A DNA stretch of 64,000 nt, taken from NCBI RefSeq assembly GCF_022530855.2, contig NZ_CP099567.1, positions 1,736,001 through 1,800,000 on the forward strand. Direction: 5' to 3'. The translations under genes and the position numbers were made by a program. This document shows, piece after piece, positions 57,911 through 64,000 of this stretch; the first letter of the stretch is position 1; every line of letters begins with the position of its first letter. Source of the DNA: Candidatus Vondammii sp. HM_W22. Its GTDB lineage: Bacteria > Pseudomonadota > Gammaproteobacteria > Chromatiales > Chromatiaceae. Below the pieces are notes generated by a model. The model did no database searches. It was not told the DNA's origin and was given only the letters and a program-made list of their open reading frames with translations.

Positions 57911-58729
57911 CTAATTGATTCCATTACCTATGCGATTCCATGCGATTGGGAATCCTGATTGGTTGGAATCCCAACTCATCCATATGCCAAATGCTTTTCC
58001 CACTAAATTTTCTTCCGGCACCAATCCCCAGCATCTGCTGTCATTGCTGTTGTCTCGATTATCGCCCATAGCAAAATAGTGACCTTCCGGAACGGTGATG
58101 GCTCCCCGCTGCAACACTTGGCAACCATAGCCAAAATCAGGAGTCATAGGATTGATCAGTACGGAGTGGTCAATATCACCCAGGGATTCCATATTTTCAA
58201 ACACCCCGGTCTCTCTTGAACCACTACCCGTGCCAGTGTAAACTCCAACGGGTGTCTGCTTCTGAGGTTCAGCATTGACATAGACAACTTTATTACGATA
58301 AGAGATCTTGTCTCCAGGCACGCCCACTACTCTTTTAATGTAGTCGACCCGAGGATTCTGTGGGTATTTAAACACCACAACATCACCTCTTTTCGGTTCG
58401 CCCAGCTCAATAATTTTTTTATTGAGTACCGGAAGCCGTATCCCATAGGTGAATTTATTCACCAGGATGAAATCACCAACCAATAGGGTTGGCATCATTG
58501 AGCCGGAAGGTATTCTGAACGGCTCAACCAGGAAAGAACGCAATACCAGTACGGCCAGTATGACAGGGAAAAAAGAACGGGAATACTCCACCAGTATCGG
58601 CTCATTAACCTGCTCTGATTCACCCTGATCAGCACGCCGTGACGAAGCAAAAAATAGCCTGTCAACCAGCCATATCAGGCCCGTTACAAACGTGGCAGCA
58701 ACAAGGAAGAACGGAAAATCAAAATTCAT
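57911..58729 (-). CDS. lepB: Signal peptidase I
   Basis: Cleaves signal peptides at the periplasmic face of the inner membrane. 272 aa. Two N-terminal membrane segments (FPFFLVAATFVTGLIWLVDR and FFPVILAVLVLRSFLVEPFR), the catalytic Ser in PSGSMMPTLLVGDFILVNKF, Lys in YIKRVVGVPGDKISYRNKVV, and GHYFAMGDNRDNSNDSR (box D/E). Follows lepA on the same strand. The stop TAG coincides with a MITE target duplication. Confidence 0.96.
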   Translation of the reverse strand: MNFDFPFFLVAATFVTGLIWLVDRLFFASSRRADQGESEQVNEPILVEYSRSFFPVILAVLVLRSFLVEPFRIPSGSMMPTLLVGDFILVNKFTYGIRLPVLNKKIIELGEPKRGDVVVFKYPQNPRVDYIKRVVGVPGDKISYRNKVVYVNAEPQKQTPVGVYTGTGSGSRETGVFENMESLGDIDHSVLINPMTPDFGYGCQVLQRGAITVPEGHYFAMGDNRDNSNDSRCWGLVPEENLVGKAFGIWMSWDSNQSGFPIAWNRIGNGIN

Positions 58730-58768
58730 AACATCATATTCTCATAATATTTTCGTCATTGATTTGGG

Positions 58769-60574
58769 TTAATTATCTTTCCCAACACGCAGAACCGCAA
58801 GAAATGCCTCCTGAGGAATCTCTACACTGCCCACCTGTTTCATACGTTTTTTACCCGCCTTCTGCTTTTCCAACAATTTCCGCTTTCTGGTGATGTCACC
58901 ACCATAGCACTTTGCAGTCACGTTTTTTCGCAGGGCTTTAACCGAAGTGCGCGCAATAATTTTACTCCCAATCGCCGCCTGAATGGCAACATCGAACATC
59001 TGGCGGGGAATAATCTCTTTCATTTTAACGGTTAATTCACGGCCACGTGATTCGGCGTGGTCACGATGAACAATCAGAGAAAGGGCATCAACTTTCTCAC
59101 CATTGATCAGGATTTGCAGTTTGATCAGCGGTGCTGCATCGAACCGTTTAAATTCATATTCAAACGAAGCGTAGCCTCTGCTGACTGATTTAAGGCGGTC
59201 AAAGAAGTCGAGCACCACCTCATTCATCGGTAAGTCGTAAGTAACCTGCACCTGTCCACCAAGATATTGCAAGTTTTTCTGTGTGCCACGTTTCTCAATG
59301 CAGAGTGTAATAACACTGCCCAAGTACTCTTGCGGTACCAGAATGTGAGCCCCAATAATGGGTTCCCGTACTTCAGCGATATAGTTTGGCTCAGGAAGAT
59401 CGGCAGGATTATCAATCATGATAATCTCACCATCTGTCTTCTCTACCTCATAGATCACCGTTGGAGCAGTGGTAATGAGGTCCAGGTCATATTCACGCTC
59501 AAGGCGCTCCTGAACAATCTCCATATGAAGCATGCCCAGGAATCCGCAACGGAAACCAAATCCCAATGCCTGGGAAGTCTCCGGCTCAAATTGCAAAGCG
59601 GCATCATTGAGTTTGAGCTTCTTCAATGCTTCACGAAAATTTTCATAGTCACCCGAGCTCACGGGATAAAGACCGGAAAATACTCTTGGTTGCATCTCCT
59701 TAAAGCCTAGCAGGGACTCCTTGGCAGGCTGGTCGGCCAGTGTGATCGTATCACCCACCGGCGCACCGTCAATATCCTTTATCCCGGCGATGACAAAACC
59801 CACTTCACCAGCGCTTAAAACCTTTTTATCTTCACGTTTGGGGGTGAAAACTCCCACTTTCTCAACCAGAAAGAAGCGCCCAGACGACATGATTTTCATC
59901 TTCTGCTTTGGTTTGATCGAGCCATTCATCAGCCTGATCAAAGATATAACGCCGACATAAGGGTCAAACCAGGAATCAATGATCAGTGCCTGCAAAGGGC
60001 CATCCGGGTCACCCGTGGGAGGCGGAATGACATCAACCAACCGCTGGAGGAGTTCAGGAATACCCAAGCCGGTTTTAGCACTGACTCTGAGTGCGTTTCC
60101 CGCATCCAAACCGATAATTTCCTCAATCTCATTAATCACCTTTTCCGGATCAGAGGCAGGAAGATCAACCTTATTCAGCACCGGCATTACTTCCAGATCC
60201 TGCTCAATAGCGGTATAGCAATTGGCTACGCTTTGCGCTTCTACTCCCTGTGCCGCATCAACTACCAGCAGAGCACCTTCACAAGCGGCCAAGGACCTTG
60301 ACACTTCATAGGAAAAATCAACATGACCCGGAGTATCGATGAAGTTGAGTTGATACATCTCCCCATCAGCGGCCTTGAAATGCAATGTGACACTCTGGGC
60401 CTTAATTGTGATGCCGCGCTCACGCTCAATATCCATGGAATCGAGAACCTGGCTCTCCATTTCACGGGCAGTGAGGCCCTCACACAGCTGAATAAACCGA
60501 TCGGCAATCGTTGATTTACCATGGTCAATGTGAGCAATGATCGAAAAGTTGCGTATATGCTTTAGGTCGGTCAT
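58769..60574 (-). CDS. lepA: Elongation factor 4 (LepA)
   Basis: Ribosome-associated GTPase that back-translocates or helps initiation. 601 aa. G1 [18 protein letters not shown]2 [11 protein letters not shown]3 DTPGHVDF, G4 NKVDLP; C-terminal LepA domain [20 protein letters not shown]. Standard length. The 200 bases upstream lie between it and the glutaredoxin-like gene and could hold a promoter. Confidence 0.97.
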   Translation of the reverse strand: MTDLKHIRNFSIIAHIDHGKSTIADRFIQLCEGLTAREMESQVLDSMDIERERGITIKAQSVTLHFKAADGEMYQLNFIDTPGHVDFSYEVSRSLAACEGALLVVDAAQGVEAQSVANCYTAIEQDLEVMPVLNKVDLPASDPEKVINEIEEIIGLDAGNALRVSAKTGLGIPELLQRLVDVIPPPTGDPDGPLQALIIDSWFDPYVGVISLIRLMNGSIKPKQKMKIMSSGRFFLVEKVGVFTPKREDKKVLSAGEVGFVIAGIKDIDGAPVGDTITLADQPAKESLLGFKEMQPRVFSGLYPVSSGDYENFREALKKLKLNDAALQFEPETSQALGFGFRCGFLGMLHMEIVQERLEREYDLDLITTAPTVIYEVEKTDGEIIMIDNPADLPEPNYIAEVREPIIGAHILVPQEYLGSVITLCIEKRGTQKNLQYLGGQVQVTYDLPMNEVVLDFFDRLKSVSRGYASFEYEFKRFDAAPLIKLQILINGEKVDALSLIVHRDHAESRGRELTVKMKEIIPRQMFDVAIQAAIGSKIIARTSVKALRKNVTAKCYGGDITRKRKLLEKQKAGKKRMKQVGSVEIPQEAFLAVLRVGKDN

Positions 60575-60780
60575 CAGTATTTAATTGCCATTAGGCTATT
60601 TAGCGTGCCACTGCACTAGTTTAACAGCAAGCATTAATAATATTTTCTAAATCCATTGAAAAAAAGGACCTTTTCTTTTAGAAAATTCCCAATTATTTAA
60701 ATTATCTCAAAGATTAAAAATCAATGTGCCTATATAGTATCTTAGATTGGCTTCTCCTAAAACAGTCGGGCCTATATTGC
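60575..60780. other. AT-rich intergenic region upstream of lepA
   Basis: About 205 bases, very AT-rich, without a coding frame. Probable promoter region for lepA-lepB. AAAAAAAGGACC...TTTTCTTTTAG at about 60659-60680 could form a weak stem. Confidence 0.4.
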
Positions 60781-61035
60781 TCATACAGAAAGTCGCTTTA
60801 AATGCTGCTCTAATGCCACAGGGTCCAGGTAGTAATTGCAGATGGCTTTGCCACCCGCTTCCAATACCGGAATTAAAAGGCCGTATTTAGTTTTCAGTTC
60901 AGCGGTACTGTCTATATCAACCAGATTAACTTCAAACGCAGCAGTGTCTGCGCGAATCTGCTCCAGATGCTGCCACATATCATCGCAGAGGTGGCAGCCT
61001 TGTCTGTAGTAGAGATATAACCGGGTGCTACTCAA
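60781..61035 (-). CDS. Glutaredoxin-like (DUF836) protein
   Basis: 84 aa. The thioredoxin-fold motif is GCHLCDDM (CxxC) after LYLYYRQ, with EVNLVDIDSTAELKTKYGLL, IPVLEAGGK (cis-Pro). Proteins like this are found downstream of mucD in gammaproteobacteria. It begins 6 bases after the mucD stop, so it is in the same transcript. Substrate unknown. Confidence 0.85.
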   Translation of the reverse strand: MSSTRLYLYYRQGCHLCDDMWQHLEQIRADTAAFEVNLVDIDSTAELKTKYGLLIPVLEAGGKAICNYYLDPVALEQHLKRLSV

Positions 61036-61040
61036 ATTGA

Positions 61041-62486
61041 CTACTCTTCAGGTACTTGCAGAGCAAGGAACATCGGGCCTGAGCGGCGAAAAACGAGTAC
61101 CGCTACAGTTCTCCCTCTAGGCAATTTTTCCAGTTGAGCCTCAAACGCCTGAACACTATCGACTCGCTGATAATTGATCATCTGAATGACATCTCCTTGT
61201 CGGATATCGGCGGCCTGTGCCGGCCCGGATGACACTTTTTCTACCAGCACGCCTTTGCTTGTCTCCAGTTTGAACTGTTTCTGCAGTGTACTGGTGATAT
61301 CAATGACATCGATTCCAAGCAGGTCCTGTTCAGCTTTCCCTGACCCCCTAGACGCTTTCTCTATGTTTTCATCTTCTTCGGGCAGTTCACCAATACTGAC
61401 ATTGATCGTTTTTCGTTTGCCATTGCGCAATATCAGTACATCAGCATCTCTATCAATACGGCTGGAACCTACAAGCGGTGGAAGCATGGTGGAGCTATGC
61501 AGTTGTTCACCGTTGTATTCGAGAATAATATCACCGGCCACCAGCCCTGCCTTTTCTGCCGGGCTGTCGGGAAGAACCCGGGCAATCAAGGCACCCCGGG
61601 GATGCTTCATGCCAAAGGAGTCGGCAAGCTCACGAGTAACATCCTGGATCAGTACGCCAAGCCAACCGCGGCTGACGCTCCCTTTCTCTTTTAATTGCTC
61701 AGCAATATTCATCGCCATACTGATTGGAATGGCAAATGAAAGGCCCATAAAGCCGCCTGTTTGGCTGTAGATTTGTGAGTTAATTCCTACCACTTCCCCT
61801 TTTAGATTGAACAGAGGGCCACCGGAGTTACCAGGGTTGATAGCCACATCGGTCTGAATAAATGGCACATAATTTTCGCTGGGGAGACTACGCCCCTTGG
61901 CACTGACAATGCCTGCTGTGACAGAGTGATCAAAGCCAAACGGAGAACCAATGGCCAAGACCCACTCTCCGACCTTTAAATCATCATCTTTCTGAATTTT
62001 AACCTTAGGCAGTTCCTTGGCTTCAATTTTCAGCAGGGCAACATCACTGCGCTTGTCAATACCAATAATTTTCGCAAGATACTCCTGACGGCTGTTAAGG
62101 CGGACTAAAATCTCATCTGCACCTTTGACCACATGATAATTGGTCAGGATATAACCATCCTCTGAGATGATAAAGCCAGAACCGAGGGATTGGGCGTTAT
62201 ACCTTTTAGGCGTCTCACGCCCCTCTGGCTGTTGACGAAAGAAGTGGTGAAAAAATCCATTCCACGGGCCGTCTTCAGATAAATCCGGTATCCGATAGTC
62301 GTTTCTTAACCGGCTGCGGACAGATTTATGCTCCCTAGTACTGATATTGACAACCGATGGGCTGTTTTCAGTGACCAGTTCGGTAAAATCCGGGAGATGC
62401 TCTGCATTGAGACTGGTTGATGCCATCAGCATCAAGAGAACGATCCCGACACGGGTAATATGGCTTTTTGACAACAAAGCGCGCAT
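61041..62486 (-). CDS. mucD: Periplasmic serine protease MucD (DegP/HtrA family)
   Basis: Degrades misfolded envelope proteins. 481 aa. Signal peptide VGIVLLMLMASTSLNA. Catalytic triad: His in YILTNYHVVKGAD, Asp in DKRSDVALLKIEA, Ser in NPGNSGGPLFN. Two PDZ domains follow (RGWLGVLIQDVTRELADSFG and DLLGIDVIDITSTLQKQFKL). Placed directly after the rse genes, as mucD is in Pseudomonas, so probably under sigma-E control. Confidence 0.94.
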   Translation of the reverse strand: MRALLSKSHITRVGIVLLMLMASTSLNAEHLPDFTELVTENSPSVVNISTREHKSVRSRLRNDYRIPDLSEDGPWNGFFHHFFRQQPEGRETPKRYNAQSLGSGFIISEDGYILTNYHVVKGADEILVRLNSRQEYLAKIIGIDKRSDVALLKIEAKELPKVKIQKDDDLKVGEWVLAIGSPFGFDHSVTAGIVSAKGRSLPSENYVPFIQTDVAINPGNSGGPLFNLKGEVVGINSQIYSQTGGFMGLSFAIPISMAMNIAEQLKEKGSVSRGWLGVLIQDVTRELADSFGMKHPRGALIARVLPDSPAEKAGLVAGDIILEYNGEQLHSSTMLPPLVGSSRIDRDADVLILRNGKRKTINVSIGELPEEDENIEKASRGSGKAEQDLLGIDVIDITSTLQKQFKLETSKGVLVEKVSSGPAQAADIRQGDVIQMINYQRVDSVQAFEAQLEKLPRGRTVAVLVFRRSGPMFLALQVPEE

Positions 62487-62526
62487 ACAAAACTCCTTTA
62501 AGTTAAATCTTCACCTAGTGATTCAG

Positions 62527-63003
62527 CTAACTAAAACCAACAGATATTTTTAATTCATCAGTGCAGCGTAATATTACTGCCTGGTATCTTTTGTCCCGAC
62601 TGATTCTGGTAGCGTAGAACTTAAGCCAGATCAATCCTGCAGACAGACCCAGTAGACCGCATAAAATGGTCACAGGTTCCGTTGAATTAAAATTAAGTGC
62701 TACGGCAAACCTCTCCCCCGCAACTGAGAAGAGAAGCAAAAGAAGAAGTGGCATAATGTAGAAAACAAATGAGGTTTTTGTGAGCGCTGTTTCTTCCAGG
62801 CCGACAACAACTCTCTCGCCGAGCTTGGCATCAATGGGGTTTAAAACGCGAATGACTGTCCGGCGTCTGCCCATCACTTTTACCAATGCCGATGTGCCGC
62901 AAGCCGACTTGGAGGAACATTCACCACAGGTAGTGCTGCGCTGAGTTTCAACCGTTGCAAATTCACCATTTGTCGCTGTAACAAGAGCGGTCTCTTCAAT
63001 CAT
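62527..63003 (-). CDS. rseC: RseC family protein (SoxR-reducing system/sigma-E regulator)
   Basis: 158 aa. N-terminal Cys cluster CGECSSKSACGTSALVKV, then two membrane segments (SFVFYIMPLLLLLLFSVAGE and VTILCGLLGLSAGLIWLKFY). It matches RseC/MucC, an inner-membrane protein that modulates sigma-E signalling. Its start overlaps the rseB stop by 8 bases. Confidence 0.92.
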   Translation of the reverse strand: MIEETALVTATNGEFATVETQRSTTCGECSSKSACGTSALVKVMGRRRTVIRVLNPIDAKLGERVVVGLEETALTKTSFVFYIMPLLLLLLFSVAGERFAVALNFNSTEPVTILCGLLGLSAGLIWLKFYATRISRDKRYQAVILRCTDELKISVGFS

Positions 63004-63976
63004 CGATCTGTCGCCGGAGAGATCTGGCTACGAGCTCTACCGTCAATGAGGGAACTTCACCTACTACAGTAATCTGATAGCCATTATATTCAGTACCAAA
63101 AGCATTAACCGCACCAATGACTGAATTACCTCTTAATCCGGATACTTTGATACTTTTTTCCGCATAGAGAGAGAGTGAAGCTAAACCATCCGAAATGACA
63201 AAATGATCAATCTCAGGTCCGCCTATTTCAATGGATTTTCGGGCATGAAGGGTGACTGAGAATCCCTTTGGCAAATTACTGAAGTCCCATCCATCCTCTC
63301 GTGCATCCTGCTGCAGCCAAGTAACTGGTTTCTGCTGAATCCATGAGTAGTCTTCTTTGCCTACAATGGCGGCTTCAGCCAGATCTTTAACACTATCGTC
63401 AACATTCAGGTGTGTGAACATGACTTGCGAGACAGCATTACCGGAGGCGTTAAGCATGTCCGTTTTCAGTGGCAGGATATGGCTCTTATCCAGATAGATT
63501 CTGTAACCATAGCGATAATCATCTTTGGGAATAATACCAACGACAATTGTGTCTCGATTGGCCACTCTCTCCTCTCCCAGCAGAAAGAAGGTATAATAAG
63601 CGGAGAGCTTATCCAAATCCATGAAAAACACCGCCGTGAATCCTCTGCCAACAATTCGATTACCGATGGAAATAGATTTTGAATCCGGGGTGATACAGGT
63701 GACGGATACGTCATCACGAACGACTTCACGGGCGGCACCATTCAGAGATATCAGTCGTTCTCGCTCACCACCATTATGCAAGGTGTGGATGACCTGCATG
63801 CTCTCCAGCTGATTGCCGTGGAGTAAAACAAAAGTGCCTTCATAATTGAGCGTATGAACTGCCGTAACCATTTTCTTCAGCAGCTCTCGGACTTCATGGT
63901 TTTCTGATTCTGAAGAGAATGCGGCAGAAGCGGATGCCGCCATGATAAAAGCGGCAAAAAAGAGGCGAAAAGGCAT
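62996..63976 (-). CDS. rseB: Periplasmic sigma-E regulator RseB (MucB)
   Basis: Binds RseA and shields it from proteolysis until envelope stress. 326 aa. Signal peptide RLFFAAFIMAASASAAFSS; the MucB/RseB fold with VHTLNYEGTFVLLHGNQLES, MQVIHTLHNGGERERLISLN and GREVVRDDVSVTC-like blocks, and C-terminal HFVISDGLASLSLYAEK. Follows rseA closely. Confidence 0.93.
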   Translation of the reverse strand: MPFRLFFAAFIMAASASAAFSSESENHEVRELLKKMVTAVHTLNYEGTFVLLHGNQLESMQVIHTLHNGGERERLISLNGAAREVVRDDVSVTCITPDSKSISIGNRIVGRGFTAVFFMDLDKLSAYYTFFLLGEERVANRDTIVVGIIPKDDYRYGYRIYLDKSHILPLKTDMLNASGNAVSQVMFTHLNVDDSVKDLAEAAIVGKEDYSWIQQKPVTWLQQDAREDGWDFSNLPKGFSVTLHARKSIEIGGPEIDHFVISDGLASLSLYAEKSIKVSGLRGNSVIGAVNAFGTEYNGYQITVVGEVPSLTVELVARSLRRQIDD

Positions 63977-63977
63977 A

Positions 63978-64000
63978 TTACCAACGGTTCGGGTCGTAGC
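63978..64000 (-). CDS. rseA: C-terminal codons of anti-sigma-E factor RseA (cut by window edge)
   Basis: The minus strand at the edge reads YDPNRW and TAA at 63978-63980. YxPNRW is the usual end of RseA/MucA-type proteins and it stands 1 base before the rseB start, so the rse operon continues beyond the window. Confidence 0.7.

Noticed and set aside
1-64000. CRISPR array or integron cassette array
   Set aside because: No regularly spaced short repeats and no cas genes or attC-like series were seen.

Overview
The window looks like chromosome of a gammaproteobacterium. The core genes are in characteristic gammaproteobacterial order: rseA-rseB-rseC-mucD-glutaredoxin-lepA-lepB-DUF4845-rnc-era-recO-pdxJ, cmoA-cmoB, panB-panC, and gltX-glnS with tRNA-Ala and tRNA-Glu. 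Mobile-element remnants, nested insertions and pseudogenes are so dense that I suspect a host-associated or otherwise population-bottlenecked lineage. That is inference; I cannot name the species.

Left part (1-10,900) is mostly mobile DNA. It holds one IS1071-like Tn3-family element cut by the window edge, fragments of a second Tn3 transposase, three types of IS256 remnant, a broken IS1595, an IS5 copy and ends of IS630 and ISL3 elements. Between them survive an exported ATP-dependent DNA ligase (Lig E type), a monooxygenase-like membrane protein, the tail of a 2-oxo-3-hexenedioate decarboxylase gene, and a badly broken jetA (DUF3375), the remnant of a Wadjet plasmid-defence locus.

The middle part (10,900-28,750) has a core island: cmoA-cmoB (tRNA wobble modification), the DEAD-box helicases deaD and rhlE, and ribE. 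A second transposon field follows (IS256, IS4, IS3, IS30), then a second copy of the IS1071-like element (22,408-25,647) interrupting a tyrosine recombinase gene, then a short prophage remnant.

The right part (28,790-64,000) is mainly housekeeping on the minus strand: nagZ, panBC, metZ, msrB, an ankyrin lipoprotein, tRNA-Glu, tRNA-Ala, glnS, gltX, yoaA, a TPR lipoprotein, mrcB, pdxJ, a truncated recO, era, rnc, DUF4845, lepB, lepA, a glutaredoxin-like gene, mucD, rseC, rseB and the last codons of rseA. IS5, ISL3, IS256 and IS3 fragments interrupt it. A 158-bp IS5-type MITE sits exactly at the lepB stop codon.

Functionally the core genes cover translation (glnS, gltX, tRNAs, cmoAB, lepA), RNA metabolism (deaD, rhlE, rnc, era), envelope stress and protein export (rseABC, mucD, lepB), cell wall (mrcB, nagZ, a dead L,D-transpeptidase), and vitamin or amino-acid synthesis (panBC, ribE, pdxJ, metZ). 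I found no complete new defence or biosynthetic system. The most notable signals are the jetA remnant, the two near-identical resolvase-less Tn3 elements bracketing 19.5 kb, repeated Trp-to-stop changes across unrelated transposases, the MITE family, and the IS-associated loss of the recO C-terminus.
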